DNA of 42,598 nucleotides, taken from Pseudomonadota bacterium. GTDB taxonomy: Bacteria; Pseudomonadota; Gammaproteobacteria; Burkholderiales; JAKAFK01. The position numbers and the translations under genes are program-made. The stretch covers positions 1-42,598 of the forward strand of contig JAKAFK010000026.1 of assembly GCA_021817985.1 (NCBI GenBank), in the 5' to 3' direction. Shown here in pieces: positions 1-9,108 of the stretch; the stretch's first letter is position 1, and every line of letters starts with the position of its first letter. Under the pieces are notes generated by a model. It did no database searches, was not told the origin of the DNA, and saw only the letters and a program-made list of their open reading frames with translations.

Positions 1-849
1 GGCCTCATCCAGGATCGCGCGCACGTTGCGCGCATGCGCAGCCAGATCGCCGCTGTCGATCCGCACCGAGCGAATCGCCGTGCCCGTCGCCGCGAGGGTC
101 TGCGCCAGCGCGGCGACCTTGCGCGCCGCCGCCTCGGTGTCGTAGGTATCGATCAGAAGCACGCAGCGTTCCGGCTGGGCCGCGGCAAAGGACCGGAACG
201 CCGCCGCTTCGTCGTCATGGGCCTGGATGAAGGAGTGCGCCATGGTGCCGAACGCCGGGATGCCGAACAGGCGCTCTGCCGCCACATTGGAACTGCCGGC
301 AAAGCCCGCGAGAAAGGCGGCCCGGGCGCCGGCCAGACCGGCATCCTCCCCATGGGCCCGCCGCAGCCCGAAATCGACGAGCTGGGCCCCCTGCGCCGCC
401 AGCACGATCCGTGCGGCCTTGGAGGCCACCAGGCTCTGGTAATGCAGACGGTTCATGACCTGCGTTTCAACGAGCTGCGCCATCGGCAGGGGCGCCGTGA
501 TCCGCACGATCGGCTCGTCGGGAAAGAACACGCAGCCTTCCGGCAGGGCGTGGACATCGCCGGAGAAACGGAACTCGGCCAGGTAATCGATCAGGCTCGC
601 CTTGAAGCGGCCCGTCGCGGCGAGCCACTCGAGCGCGTCCGGGCCAAAGCGCAGGGTTTCGAGAAATTGGAGCACCGATTCAAGCCCTGCAGCCACCAGG
701 AAATTCCGCTTTGCCGGCAGCTTGCGCACGAAGAGCTCGAATACGGCCATCTCCTGCAAGCCTTCGTCGAGGTAGGCCTGCAGCATGGTGAGCTCGTACA
801 GATCGGTGCTGAAGGGCGCACCCTGCGGAAATCGTGCATCGCCGTGCAT
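1..849 (-). CDS. pncB: Nicotinate phosphoribosyltransferase, C-terminal part missing (window edge)
   Basis: The frame reads leftward from ATG at 849 and is still open at base 1, so only the first 283 residues are present. The family joins nicotinate to PRPP, with ATP hydrolysis, to make nicotinate mononucleotide in the cytoplasmic NAD salvage route. The N-terminus carries the family signature STDLYELTM near residue 14, followed by FELFVRKLP. DFGLRRAHG lies near residue 160 and the segment GTMAHSF near residue 200, both typical of the phosphoribosyl-binding barrel. A GGGGA purine run sits about 8 nt upstream of the ATG. The gene follows rdgB on the same strand after a 51-bp gap and may be cotranscribed with it. 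The identification is firm; the missing C-terminal third cannot be judged. Confidence 0.9.
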   Translation of the reverse strand, partial: MHGDARFPQGAPFSTDLYELTMLQAYLDEGLQEMAVFELFVRKLPAKRNFLVAAGLESVLQFLETLRFGPDALEWLAATGRFKASLIDYLAEFRFSGDVHALPEGCVFFPDEPIVRITAPLPMAQLVETQVMNRLHYQSLVASKAARIVLAAQGAQLVDFGLRRAHGEDAGLAGARAAFLAGFAGSSNVAAERLFGIPAFGTMAHSFIQAHDDEAAAFRSFAAAQPERCVLLIDTYDTEAAARKVAALAQTLAATGTAIRSVRIDSGDLAAHARNVRAILDEA

Positions 850-900
850 GAATCGTCCCCGGAGCCTTGCATCTATGCGAAGCGTCACCGTTCGGCGGCG

Positions 901-1521
901 CTAGCCGTCGGCGGAGCGCGATGCGTCGCCGCGCATCCGCGCCTTGAGCTTCTCGACCAGCTGCGCGAGCGCCTTGCCGCGGTGACTGATGCGGTTCTTT
1001 TCCTCCAGCGCGAGTTCGGCGCCCGTGCGCCCCAGCGCCGGCACGAGAAACAAAGGGTCGTACCCGAACCCGCCCTCCCCGCGCGGCTCGCGAAGGATCT
1101 CGCCATCCCAGCGCCCTTCCGCGATGAGCGGCTCGGGATCCTGGGGGTAGCGTACCAGGACGATGACGCAATAATAGTGTGCGGCTCGGTGCTCCGCATG
1201 CGCGAGCGCCTCGAGGAGCTTCTCGTTGTTCGCCAAGTCCGACCGCCCCTCGCCCGCGAAGCGGGCGGAGAAGACGCCCGGCGCGCCGTTCAGCGCATCG
1301 ACACAGATCCCGGAATCATCCGCCAGTGCCGGCAGGCCAGAATGCTCGGCGGCATGGCGCGCCTTCGCCAGGCAGTTCTCCAGGAACGTGGGATGCGGCT
1401 CCTCCGCCTCCGGCATGTTGAAGACCGATTGGGGCAACACCTCCAGTCCGAGCGGTTCCAGCAGTCGCTCGATTTCGCGGAGCTTGCCCGGGTTGCCGCT
1501 GGCGATCACCAATTTCTTCAT
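901..1521 (-). CDS. rdgB: RdgB/HAM1 family dITP/XTP pyrophosphatase
   Basis: This 206-residue protein has the full family length. The family hydrolyses non-canonical purine triphosphates (dITP, ITP, XTP) to monophosphates, keeping hypoxanthine and xanthine out of DNA and RNA. The N-terminal phosphate-binding motif reads VIASGNPGKLREI (residues 5-17). The metal and catalytic segment LADDSGICVDAL lies near residue 67, followed by GAPGVFSARFAG. The C-terminal substrate-binding block is GGFGYDPLFLVP near residue 150, with the conserved SHRGKAL near residue 178. It lies 12 bp downstream of rph and upstream of pncB on the same strand. The rph-rdgB pair is common in proteobacteria and the call is secure. 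Confidence 0.96.
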   Translation of the reverse strand: MKKLVIASGNPGKLREIERLLEPLGLEVLPQSVFNMPEAEEPHPTFLENCLAKARHAAEHSGLPALADDSGICVDALNGAPGVFSARFAGEGRSDLANNEKLLEALAHAEHRAAHYYCVIVLVRYPQDPEPLIAEGRWDGEILREPRGEGGFGYDPLFLVPALGRTGAELALEEKNRISHRGKALAQLVEKLKARMRGDASRSADG

Positions 1522-1533
1522 TATTGTCTTTCC

Positions 1534-2253
1534 TCAGTTCTGACCCAGCACGGTTTTCTGGATCGCAACGAGACGAGCGATGCCCGATTGCGCAAGGCCG
1601 AGCAGCCGGTCCAGATCTCCACGGGTGAACGGCGCCCCCTCGGCCGTGCCCTGGATCTCGACGAACTGCCCCTCTTCGGTCATCACGACATTCATGTCAG
1701 TCTCACAGGCGGAATCCTCGGCATAATCCAAGTCGAGCACGGGAACGCCTTGATAGATGCCGACCGACACCGCAGCGACGAACTGCCGGATCGGGGAATC
1801 GGCCAACGCCCCTTGCGCCTTGAGATGGGCGATGGCATCGCTTAGCGCGACAAATGCGCCGGTGATGCTCGCCGTGCGCGTGCCGCCGTCGGCCTGGAGG
1901 ACATCGCAGTCCACCTGGATCGTGCGCTCGCCCAACCGCGCGAGGTCCACCACCGAACGCAGCGAGCGCCCGATCAGCCGCTGGATTTCCTGCGTGCGCC
2001 CCGATTGCCGGCCCGCCGCGGCTTCCCGCTGCGTGCGGCTATGCGTCGCGCGGGGCAGCATGCCATACTCCGCCGTGACCCATCCTTGCCCCTTGCCCTT
2101 CAGGAACGCGGGCACCTTCTCGTCGATGCTGGCGGTGCACAGCACCACGGTTTCGCCGCACTCGATCAGCACCGAACCCTCGGCATGCTTCGTGTAGTGG
2201 CGGGTCATGCGGATCTCTCTCAGAGCATCCGGGTCTCGACGGCTGGGACGCAT
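1534..2253 (-). CDS. rph: Ribonuclease PH
   Basis: This 239-residue phosphorolytic 3'-5' exoribonuclease trims tRNA 3' ends and other RNAs, releasing nucleoside diphosphates. It forms a ring-shaped hexamer in the family. The start [12 protein letters not shown] is the typical N-terminus, followed by [17 protein letters not shown] and the phosphate-site segment [13 protein letters not shown] with [28 protein letters not shown] and [10 protein letters not shown] match the second half of the RNase PH fold. ATG at 2253 is preferred because family members start at this MRPS, although an in-frame TTG lies nine bases upstream at 2262. It is separated from the PP2C gene by a strong hairpin, so it may have its own promoter. 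Confidence 0.96.
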   Translation of the reverse strand: MRPSRRDPDALREIRMTRHYTKHAEGSVLIECGETVVLCTASIDEKVPAFLKGKGQGWVTAEYGMLPRATHSRTQREAAAGRQSGRTQEIQRLIGRSLRSVVDLARLGERTIQVDCDVLQADGGTRTASITGAFVALSDAIAHLKAQGALADSPIRQFVAAVSVGIYQGVPVLDLDYAEDSACETDMNVVMTEEGQFVEIQGTAEGAPFTRGDLDRLLGLAQSGIARLVAIQKTVLGQN

Positions 2254-2281
2254 GGTGTTCAATGACCTCTATCGAAAGGGG

Positions 2282-2315
2282 GGCTCGCCTCGCCCGCAGG
2301 CGATCAGGCGAAGCC
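2282..2315 (-). terminator. Long hairpin between the PP2C gene and rph
   Basis: On the minus strand a stem forms from TCGCCT with AGGCGA (2285-2290 and 2306-2311), with an inner CGCC/GGCG arm and an outer GGC/GCC clamp, lying 8 bp past the PP2C stop codon. Only a short CCCCCCTTT follows, so this is a weak intrinsic terminator or an RNA-stabilising hairpin rather than a textbook terminator. Confidence 0.45.
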
Positions 2316-2322
2316 TTGAGAT

Positions 2323-3213
2323 TCACGTATATTTTCGGACGAGCAGAGGAAGCTCGGCAAGCGCCCGCTCGATCTCCTCCTCGCTCACGCGCGCGGCCTC
2401 GCGCCCCGGCTGTGCACGTGCGACGGCTTTCTCGGTCTCCGCGAAGGCGGCCGCCAGGGTCTGCTCGTGCATCGATGAGCCGCCCCAGGTCATGCCGATG
2501 GCACTCAGGTTGTCGGCATCTTCCCCGCCGCGAACCTCGGCATGATTGAGCAGGTGGGTGACCGCCTGCGCAATCGGGTAGCCCCCGATCAACGCGCCGA
2601 TTTCGGCGACCGACAGCCAGCCCCACAGCCCATCGCTGCACAGGAGGACCGCATCGCCCTCCTCAAGAGGCATGGGCCGCGACAGTTCCACCTCGGGCCG
2701 AATCATCCCGCCCAGGCAGTTGTAGATCCGGTTGCGCTCCGGGTGCGTGAGCATCTGGGCCTCGGTAATGATACCGGCGTCGAACAGCTGCTGCACCTTG
2801 GAATGGTCGCGCGTGCGCGCAAGCAGCCGCGCCCCGCGGAAGAGATACAGCCGCGAGTCGCCGACGTGCGCCCAGTAGGCCGTGTCATCCTGCACGATGC
2901 AGGCCACGCAAGTCGTCCGCGGGCTGTCGGCCAGGTCGTGCTGCGCGGCGAAGTCGCCAATGCCGTTATGCACCGCCAGCAGCGCATCGCCGAGGAACGC
3001 GAAGGGATCCTCCAGCCTCGGATGCGCGGCCTTCTGAAAGATCTCGCAGAGCATCCGGACGGTCAGCTGCGAAGCGATCTCCCCGTGCAAATGCCCGCCC
3101 ATCCCGTCCGCCACCGTCAACAGCAAGGCCTCCTTGCTGTAGGCATAGGCTACGCGATCCTGATTGTAGCGCCGGCCGCCTTGCCGGCTCGACTGATACA
3201 CCGAGAACTTCAT
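2323..3213 (-). CDS. PP2C-family protein serine/threonine phosphatase
   Basis: This 296-residue protein is a metal-dependent (PPM) phosphatase. The signature YNQDR near residue 16, DGMGGH at 36-41, VGDSRLYLFR, the RDHS segment, LLCSDGLW and the C-terminal DNLSAIG supply the aspartates that bind the two metal ions. No signal peptide or membrane segment is seen, so it should act in the cytoplasm. It lies just downstream of a Hanks-type kinase gene (66-bp gap, same strand). Such kinase-phosphatase pairs usually act on shared targets, and the phosphatase may reverse the neighbouring kinase; this is inference. A C-terminal extension of about 60 residues after the DNLS motif is charged and may be regulatory. 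The actual substrates are unknown. Confidence 0.93.
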   Translation of the reverse strand: MKFSVYQSSRQGGRRYNQDRVAYAYSKEALLLTVADGMGGHLHGEIASQLTVRMLCEIFQKAAHPRLEDPFAFLGDALLAVHNGIGDFAAQHDLADSPRTTCVACIVQDDTAYWAHVGDSRLYLFRGARLLARTRDHSKVQQLFDAGIITEAQMLTHPERNRIYNCLGGMIRPEVELSRPMPLEEGDAVLLCSDGLWGWLSVAEIGALIGGYPIAQAVTHLLNHAEVRGGEDADNLSAIGMTWGGSSMHEQTLAAAFAETEKAVARAQPGREAARVSEEEIERALAELPLLVRKYT

Positions 3214-3279
3214 GTTCGCACTAAAAATGACGGCGCCGTCCGCGCGCGGCCATGCGCACCCGGATCTGCATCCACCGCG

Positions 3280-4224
3280 TTAGAAGATTTCCTTGGTCAA
3301 GGTGGCGCGCAGGCTGTGCATGAGGGAGCGCTTCCTGGGTGGCTCCGGCACCCGTTCCAGCAGGGCCTTCTGGAGGCCGAAGACACTTTGCGGGCGCGCC
3401 ATATGGTCAAGCCGCAGGCACCAGTCGACGATCTCCAGCAGATGGTCGGAATACTTGCCGCCCCACAGCTTCTTCGTCGACACGAACCTGTCATCCTCCG
3501 CGCGCGCATCGCCCGGTTGCGGCGCGAGACCCGCCATGCAGGCGAAGATGCTCGCCCCTACGCCATAGATGTCGGTCCATGGGCCGAGCGCGTCGCGGTT
3601 CTTGCTGTACTGCTCAGGCGCGGCGAAGCCTGGCGTATACATCGGGGACAGCTTGGGTCCCTGGTCCGTCAACGTCTGCCGCGCGGCGCCAAAATCGATG
3701 AGCACCGGCGAGCCGTCCATGCGCAGATAGATGTTGGACGGTTTGACGTCCAGATGCAGGATCTTGTGGGTATGCACTTCGCGCAAGCCGTTCAAGAGCT
3801 GCGCGAACACGCGGCGCAGGAAAGACTCCTTGAGCGTGCCCTTGTTCGCCTGGATGTGGTCTTGCAGGGTCTTGCCGCGCTCGTACTGCATGACCATGTA
3901 GACCGTGTCATGGGCGCGGAAGAAGTTGAGCACGCGCACCACGTTCGGATGAGAGATGCTCGCCAGCGCGCGCCCTTCCTCGAAAAAGCATTTCATGCCG
4001 TAACGGAACGCCGCCAGGTTGTCGGCGTTGCTGGGCGTCACCGTGCAGCCCCCCTGGCGCAGCGCCAGCGCGCTCGGGAGATACTCCTTGATGGCCACCG
4101 GGGCGCCCTGCTCGTCGTAGGCCAGATACACCATGCTGAAGCCGCCGCCGCTCAGTTGCTGGGCGATGCGGTAGTTCTGCAGCTGATACCCTTCCGGCAA
4201 GGCTTGGTTGGCTTGCGTGCCCAT
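3280..4224 (-). CDS. Hanks-type serine/threonine protein kinase
   Basis: This is a 314-residue eukaryotic-like kinase. The glycine loop reads SGGGFSMVY (residues 25-33), the ATP lysine is in VAIKEY (K46), the catalytic loop is HLDVKPSN (157-164; D159, K161, N164), and the metal motif is DFG (177-179) followed by APEQY. The catalytic loop has Leu-Asp-Val in place of the usual Arg-Asp-Leu, so it is a non-RD kinase and may not need activation-loop phosphorylation. No transmembrane helix or sensor domain follows the kinase domain, so it is probably soluble and takes its signal through a partner. It is transcribed with the PP2C phosphatase gene and divergently from yicC. The substrate is unknown. 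Confidence 0.94.
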   Translation of the reverse strand: MGTQANQALPEGYQLQNYRIAQQLSGGGFSMVYLAYDEQGAPVAIKEYLPSALALRQGGCTVTPSNADNLAAFRYGMKCFFEEGRALASISHPNVVRVLNFFRAHDTVYMVMQYERGKTLQDHIQANKGTLKESFLRRVFAQLLNGLREVHTHKILHLDVKPSNIYLRMDGSPVLIDFGAARQTLTDQGPKLSPMYTPGFAAPEQYSKNRDALGPWTDIYGVGASIFACMAGLAPQPGDARAEDDRFVSTKKLWGGKYSDHLLEIVDWCLRLDHMARPQSVFGLQKALLERVPEPPRKRSLMHSLRATLTKEIF

Positions 4225-4420
4225 GTCCTAGTCACCCACAAATCCGCCGCACTGCGGCAGCTCGCGTCAATTCGCCGTCTTCTGGTCAGCGGCCATCCGT
4301 CGGCATGCCGGAACGGCCACCGCCTGCGCGTCGGGCAGGCCCTCGCGGCGCACTGGCCGGCCTCGCCCGCCCTCAAACAGCATTCTGTGCACTTAGGCCC
4401 ACAAAGTCAAAGGGATCGGC

Positions 4421-4466
4421 CGCCTTTCTAAGGAAAGGCGCGACCCAAGGCTCGCTATGTTATGAT
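4421..4466 (+). promoter_or_regulatory. Candidate yicC promoter region with a perfect hairpin
   Basis: The 356-bp gap between the kinase and yicC has a perfect 8-bp inverted repeat, CGCCTTTC-TAAG-GAAAGGCG (4421-4440). A -10-like TATGAT (4461-4466) follows. No good -35 box sits at the right distance; the hairpin covers that position, so it could be an operator read by an activator or repressor. Beyond this I see nothing coding in the gap. Confidence 0.35.
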
Positions 4467-4580
4467 GTAGCGGGCGGCGCACGCCTCGGCACGAGGCCGT
4501 GCACGCGCGTCCCAATCGGTGCCGAGGGCTCGCCGTTGCGGCCCGCAGCCTTGCTTTTTTCTCCATCCGGAACGTCAACG

Positions 4581-5447
4581 ATGATCTACAGCATGACCGG
4601 CTTCGCCTCAGCCGAGGCCTCCCTCCCGAACGGGACCTTGCATCTCGAGCTGCGTTCGGTCAACCACCGCTACCTGGAGATCGCTTTTCGCCTGCCGGAC
4701 GAGTTCAAGGCGCTGGAACCCGCCCTGCGGGAAGCCATCGCCAAGCATCTCAGCCGGGGAAAAGTCGATTGCCGCCTGCAGCTCGTTCCCCTGGAAGCCG
4801 GCCGGTTGCACCCGGAGCTCAATGTCTCGCTGCTGCAACAGCTGGTGGCGCTCGACGAAACGGTCCGGGCCCATCTGGCGGCGGCCCAAAGCCTGCGCGT
4901 CGTCGACATCCTGCGCTGGCCGGGCATGCTGGGCGCCGACACGCCCAATGCGGAAGCCATACGCGGGGCGACGCTCGATCTCTTGAACACGGCGCTCGCG
5001 CAGCTCACCGACACGCGCGGCCGCGAAGGCGGCAAGCTCAAGTCCCTTTTGCACGAGCGCAGCCAGGAGATGGAGGCGATCACCCATGCCGTCGCACCGA
5101 AGATCCCGGCGCTCGTCAAAGCTTATCAGGAACGCCTGGGCGCGCGCATGCGGGACGCCATGGCCAGCTGCGACGACGAGCGCATCCGGCAGGAACTCGC
5201 CCTCTTCGCGCAGAAGATCGACGTCGACGAGGAACTCGCGCGCCTCAAGGCCCACATCTCCGAACTGCGGCGCATTCTCGATGCCGGCGGCATCGTGGGC
5301 AAGCGGCTGGATTTCCTGATGCAGGAACTCCACCGGGAAGCCAATACCCTGGGCTCGAAATCCATCGCGCTGGAAACGTCGCAAGCCGCCATGGAACTCA
5401 AGGTCCTGATCGAACAGATGCGCGAGCAAGTGCAGAACATCGAATAG
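4581..5447 (+). CDS. yicC: YicC family endoribonuclease
   Basis: This 288-residue protein starts MIYSMTGFA, the invariant YicC N-terminus, which fixes ATG 4581 as the start although the frame is open upstream. LELRSVNHRYLEI, the basic SRGKVDCRLQL and the C-terminal block LDFLMQELHREANTLGSK are family hallmarks (YicC N domain, then DUF1732). Members of the YicC/YloC family act as endoribonucleases and are linked to decay of small RNAs and to stationary-phase survival. It is the first gene of the rightward block yicC, gmk, rpoZ, spoT and lies 177 bp before gmk, an arrangement common in proteobacteria. The family call is firm; the RNA targets here are not known. Confidence 0.94.
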   Translation: MIYSMTGFASAEASLPNGTLHLELRSVNHRYLEIAFRLPDEFKALEPALREAIAKHLSRGKVDCRLQLVPLEAGRLHPELNVSLLQQLVALDETVRAHLAAAQSLRVVDILRWPGMLGADTPNAEAIRGATLDLLNTALAQLTDTRGREGGKLKSLLHERSQEMEAITHAVAPKIPALVKAYQERLGARMRDAMASCDDERIRQELALFAQKIDVDEELARLKAHISELRRILDAGGIVGKRLDFLMQELHREANTLGSKSIALETSQAAMELKVLIEQMREQVQNIE

Positions 5448-5504
5448 CACGGCGCGTCGCCGAAATGACCGACCGGCATAGCGCGGCCGATGCAGTTTGT
5501 GTTA

Positions 5505-5510
5505 TATATT
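5505..5510 (+). promoter_or_regulatory. Candidate -10 element upstream of gmk
   Basis: A TATATT hexamer stands in a short AT-rich patch within the otherwise GC-rich yicC-gmk gap, about 115 bp before the gmk start. No convincing -35 box is visible at 16-18 bp spacing, so this is a weak candidate for an internal promoter. Confidence 0.25.
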
Positions 5511-5624
5511 TCCCGACCACCGGCGCCCAGGACGTCCGCGCCGGAACCGGATCCCATCGAGCGCCGCATGGCCGGTTCCTGTCATCCCGCGCGGCGCAAA
5601 CCCTGACGACAGGTTTTTAACAAG

Positions 5625-6233
5625 ATGCCCGGCAACCTCCTCATCGTGACGGCCCCTTCCGGGGCCGGCAAAACGAGCCTCGTGCAGGCGCTGCTGCGCG
5701 CCGACAGCCATGTCGAGCTTTCGGTCTCCTATACCACGCGCGCCCCGCGTCCCGGCGAAATCGCGGGCCGCGATTACCACTTCGTGTCCAAGGCCACCTT
5801 CGAGCGGATGGCGTCGGCCGGAGAATTCCTGGAAAGCGCCGAGGTCTACGGCAACCATTACGGCACTTCACGGCAGTGGATCCAGCACAGGATCGAGACC
5901 GGCCAGGACATTCTGCTGGAAATCGACTGGCAAGGCGCGGCGCAGGTGCGGCGCCTGTTTCCCGAGGCCATCGGCATCTTCATCCTGCCGCCCTCGTTGA
6001 GCGCGTTGCGCACCCGGCTCACCGGCCGCGGGCAGGATTCGGAGGAGGTCATCGAACGGCGCCTGAAGGCCGCCCGCGACGACATGAGCCATGCGAGCGA
6101 GTTCGACTATGTTATCATTAACAATGACTTTGAAGAGGCCGTCGGCGACCTGGCGGCGGTGGTGCGCGCGAGCCGGCTCACCTATCGCAAGCAGCTCGCA
6201 CGCGACCCGGCGCTCTTCTCGCAGCTGACCTGA
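5625..6233 (+). CDS. gmk: Guanylate kinase
   Basis: This 202-residue enzyme phosphorylates GMP (and dGMP) to GDP with ATP, a required step in GTP and ppGpp supply. The P-loop [11 protein letters not shown] lies at residues 9-19. The GMP-binding block [11 protein letters not shown] and the segment GRDYHFVS are typical, as are [12 protein letters not shown] and the lid with RLKAARDDM. The C-terminus FDYVIINND is the usual last beta-strand signature. ATG 5625 follows an ACAGG-type site at short distance. It sits between yicC and rpoZ, and the pairing with rpoZ and spoT downstream places GTP-pool control beside stringent-response genes. Confidence 0.97.
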   Translation: MPGNLLIVTAPSGAGKTSLVQALLRADSHVELSVSYTTRAPRPGEIAGRDYHFVSKATFERMASAGEFLESAEVYGNHYGTSRQWIQHRIETGQDILLEIDWQGAAQVRRLFPEAIGIFILPPSLSALRTRLTGRGQDSEEVIERRLKAARDDMSHASEFDYVIINNDFEEAVGDLAAVVRASRLTYRKQLARDPALFSQLT

Positions 6234-6298
6234 GGCATACGCGCGGCACGCAGCCGCAGACACGACACGTCACTTGTTTCATCACAGAGGAATACCCT

Positions 6299-6505
6299 AT
6301 GGCCCGCATTACGGTCGACGATTGCCTGAAAAGGATCCCCAACCGCTTCGAATTGACCTTGGCCGCGACCTACCGCGCGCGGCAACTCGCGCAGGGCTCG
6401 AGCCCGATGGTCGAGATGAACCGGGACAAGCCCACGGTCATCGCCCTGCGTGAAGTGGCCCAGGGCAAGGTCGGCCTCGAAGTCCTCAACAAGGGACAGG
6501 CGTAA
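6299..6505 (+). CDS. rpoZ: DNA-directed RNA polymerase omega subunit
   Basis: This 68-residue protein has the usual omega length of short betaproteobacterial forms. It begins [19 protein letters not shown], with the conserved helix and ARQLAQG that wrap the beta-prime C-terminus, and includes [14 protein letters not shown]. Omega helps beta-prime fold and assemble and contributes to one ppGpp-binding site on RNA polymerase in proteobacteria. An AGAGGA ribosome site lies 8 nt before the ATG. The stop is 6 bp before the spoT start, so the two are translated from one message, as in many relatives; this couples a ppGpp target to its synthase and hydrolase. Confidence 0.97.
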   Translation: MARITVDDCLKRIPNRFELTLAATYRARQLAQGSSPMVEMNRDKPTVIALREVAQGKVGLEVLNKGQA

Positions 6506-6511
6506 GTCCTT

Positions 6512-8680
6512 GTGCCGCCCTCCGCCTTCAGGGATCCGGCTGCCCGCCCGCTGCCCGCGCCTGCGGCACCGGATGCCGCAAGCCTCACGAGCCAGCTCGG
6601 CCCCTACCTGAAGCCTGAAGACATCGTTCAGGTGGAGGAGGCGTTCCGCTTCAGCAAGGCGGCGCACGAAGGACAATTCCGCAGAAGCGGCGAACCGTAC
6701 ATCGAACACCCCGTGGCGGTGGCCACGATCCTCGCGCAGTGGCACCTGGACCCGCAGGCGCTCACCGCCGCGCTGCTCCACGACGTCGTCGAAGACACCT
6801 CCATCACCAACGCCGAAATCGGCGACAAGTTCGGCAAGCCGGTGGCCGACCTCGTCGACGGGGTTAGCAAGCTCGATCGGATCGAGTTCAAGACCGAGGC
6901 GCACGCCCAGGCGGAAAACTTCCGCAAGATGCTGCTCGCCATGGCGCGCGATGTCCGCGTCATCCTGATCAAGCTCGCCGACCGTCTCCACAACATGCGC
7001 ACCCTGGGCGCCATGGAGCCGGAAAAGCGCCAGCGGATCGCCCGCGAGACGCTGGAGATCTACGCGCCGATCGCCAATCGCCTGGGGCTCAACAGCATCT
7101 ATCAGGAGCTCGACGACCTGGCCTTCCGCCACCTCTACCCCAACCGCTACCGGGTGCTCGCCAAGGCCGTACAGGCCGCGCGCGGCAATCGGCGCGAACT
7201 GGTGGCCAAGGTGCAGGAGGCCATCAAGGACCGGCTCGCCCACTGCAAGATCGAGGCGAGTGTGACCGGACGAGAAAAGCATCTCTACAGCATCTACCGC
7301 AAGATGCAGGAGAAGTCCCTGCCCTTCTCGGAAGTCTTCGACATCTACGGCTTCCGCGTCATCGTCAAGGACGTGCCCACGTGCTACCTTGCCCTGGGCT
7401 CCCTTCACAGCCTGTACAAGCCCATTCCGGGCAAGTTCAAGGACTACATCGCCATCCCCAAGGCGAACGGCTATCAGTCCCTGCACTCGACGCTGTTCGG
7501 GCCGTTCGGCACCCCCATCGAGGTGCAGATCCGCACCCAGGACATGCACAAGATCGCCGAGGCGGGCGTGGCATCCCATTGGCTGTACAAGACGAGCGAT
7601 GCGACCTTGAACGAGGTCCAGCAAAAGACCCACCAGTGGCTGCAGTCGCTGCTCGAGATCCAGAGCGAAAGCGGCGATTCGGTGGAATTCCTGGAGCACA
7701 TCAAGGTCGACCTGTTTCCCGACGAGGTCTACGTCTTCACGCCCAAGGGCAAGATCATGGCCCTGCCGAAAGGGGCCACGGTCATCGATTTCGCCTATGC
7801 GGTGCATACCGAGCTCGGCAATCGCTGCGTGGCCGCCAAGATCAACCATGAGCTGATGCCGCTGCACACCGAATTGCGCAATGGCGACCAAGTGGAGATC
7901 CTGACCGCGGCCGACGCCCGCCCGAGCCCCTCCTGGCTGAGCTATGTGGTCACCGGCAAGGCGCGCGCCCATATCCGCCACGTCCTGAAGACCATGCACT
8001 TCGACGAGTCGGCCGCCCTCGGCGGGCGCTTGCTCGAGCAGGCGCTGCGCCTGCTGCAGCCCGGCCCGCACGAAGTCGACGAAGCGAGCTGGGAACGCCT
8101 GCTGCGCGATACCGGCGTCAAATCCAGGCACGAGATCCTCGCCGACATCGGGTTGGGCAAGCGGCTCGGCATCGTCGTGGCGCATCATCTGCTCGCCCTG
8201 GGGGAGCCGGCCCCGGGCGAACGCAGGCCCCTGGGCTCGATCACCATCCGCGGCTCCGAAGGGATCGCGGTGCAATTCGCCAAGTGCTGCCGCCCGATCC
8301 CCGGCGACCCCATCATCGGCTTCGTCAGCAAGGACCAGGGCCTCATCATCCATACCCACGATTGCCCGCAAATCAAGCAATTTCGGGCGGATCCCGACAA
8401 GTGGCTCGACGTCGAATGGGACCCGGACACCAAGAAGCTGTTCGACGTGAACATCAAGATCGTGGTCGCCCATCAGCGCGGCGTCCTCGCCACGGTCGCC
8501 TCGGAAATCGCCGAAGCGGGCTCCAGCATCGACAAGATCAACATGGAAGAGGAAGACGGCAGCGCGTATGCCACCATCCTCTTCACCCTCCAGGTGGAGA
8601 ATCGCATGCACCTCGCGCGCATCATGCGCAGTCTGCGCAAGATCCCCGAGGTGGTGAGGATCTCGCGCGTCAAAGGCTGA
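6512..8680 (+). CDS. spoT: Bifunctional (p)ppGpp synthetase/hydrolase SpoT (RSH family)
   Basis: This 722-residue RSH protein starts at GTG 6512. The hydrolase domain has an intact HD motif (HDVVEDT near residue 90) with DRLHNMRTL. The synthetase domain follows with [20 protein letters not shown], and [19 protein letters not shown] near residue 306. KFKD matches the charged RxKD type of bifunctional enzymes rather than the ExDD of synthetase-only RelA, so both activities are expected. A TGS domain (VYVFTPKGK, about 405-465), a Cys-containing [10 protein letters not shown] segment near 590 and a C-terminal ACT domain (about 645-722) sense starvation through the ribosome or partner proteins. 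It is translated directly after rpoZ. Confidence 0.96.
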   Translation: MPPSAFRDPAARPLPAPAAPDAASLTSQLGPYLKPEDIVQVEEAFRFSKAAHEGQFRRSGEPYIEHPVAVATILAQWHLDPQALTAALLHDVVEDTSITNAEIGDKFGKPVADLVDGVSKLDRIEFKTEAHAQAENFRKMLLAMARDVRVILIKLADRLHNMRTLGAMEPEKRQRIARETLEIYAPIANRLGLNSIYQELDDLAFRHLYPNRYRVLAKAVQAARGNRRELVAKVQEAIKDRLAHCKIEASVTGREKHLYSIYRKMQEKSLPFSEVFDIYGFRVIVKDVPTCYLALGSLHSLYKPIPGKFKDYIAIPKANGYQSLHSTLFGPFGTPIEVQIRTQDMHKIAEAGVASHWLYKTSDATLNEVQQKTHQWLQSLLEIQSESGDSVEFLEHIKVDLFPDEVYVFTPKGKIMALPKGATVIDFAYAVHTELGNRCVAAKINHELMPLHTELRNGDQVEILTAADARPSPSWLSYVVTGKARAHIRHVLKTMHFDESAALGGRLLEQALRLLQPGPHEVDEASWERLLRDTGVKSRHEILADIGLGKRLGIVVAHHLLALGEPAPGERRPLGSITIRGSEGIAVQFAKCCRPIPGDPIIGFVSKDQGLIIHTHDCPQIKQFRADPDKWLDVEWDPDTKKLFDVNIKIVVAHQRGVLATVASEIAEAGSSIDKINMEEEDGSAYATILFTLQVENRMHLARIMRSLRKIPEVVRISRVKG

Positions 8681-8705
8681 ACACCCACACGACAGGATGC
8701 CCCCC

Positions 8706-9089
8706 ATGAGCAAGACGATCATTCACACCCCCCTCGCCCCGCAGGCCATCGGCACCTATTCGCAGGCGGTGCGCGCAGGCCAGACCCTCTATCTGTCAGG
8801 CCAGATCGGGCTCGACCCGAGCACCATGGAACTCGTGCAAGGCGTCGACAACCAGATCCACCGGGTCTTCGCCAACTTGAGCGCGGTGGCGGAGGCCGCA
8901 GGCGGTTCCCTGGACGACGTGGTCAAGCTCAACGTCTTCCTGACCGACCTCGCCGACTTCGGGCGCGTCAACGAGATCATGCGCGGCTACTTCCACGAGC
9001 CGTTCCCGGCGCGCGCCGCGGTCGGCGTGCCCGCCCTCCCGCGCGGCGCCCTCGTCGAGATGGATGCGGTCGCCGTCCTGCCAGGCTAG
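8706..9089 (+). CDS. ridA: RidA family enamine/imine deaminase
   Basis: This is a 127-residue member of the YjgF/YER057c/UK114 family. RidA hydrolyses reactive enamine and imine intermediates, such as 2-aminoacrylate made by PLP enzymes, so protecting those enzymes. The protein shows [32 protein letters not shown] and the C-terminal [20 protein letters not shown], which carries the arginine that holds the substrate carboxylate. ATG 8706 (MSKTIIHT) is chosen over ATG 8697 because it has an AGG site at proper spacing and matches the usual family start. It sits between spoT and recG on one strand, with 20 bp to recG. Confidence 0.95.
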   Translation: MSKTIIHTPLAPQAIGTYSQAVRAGQTLYLSGQIGLDPSTMELVQGVDNQIHRVFANLSAVAEAAGGSLDDVVKLNVFLTDLADFGRVNEIMRGYFHEPFPARAAVGVPALPRGALVEMDAVAVLPG

Positions 9090-9108
9090 GCCCCCGGAAG
9101 GCCCGTTC

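Noticed and set aside
34-1845. 603-residue rightward frame across the start of the window
   Set aside because: It is the antisense of pncB, rdgB and rph, with Arg-rich, low-complexity composition and no motif.
2542-4431. 629-residue rightward frame
   Set aside because: It lies opposite the PP2C and kinase genes, which have full motif sets; the frame has no recognisable domain.
6182-8722. 846-residue leftward frame opposite gmk, rpoZ and spoT
   Set aside because: It is a GC-driven shadow; the rightward genes show complete conserved motifs.
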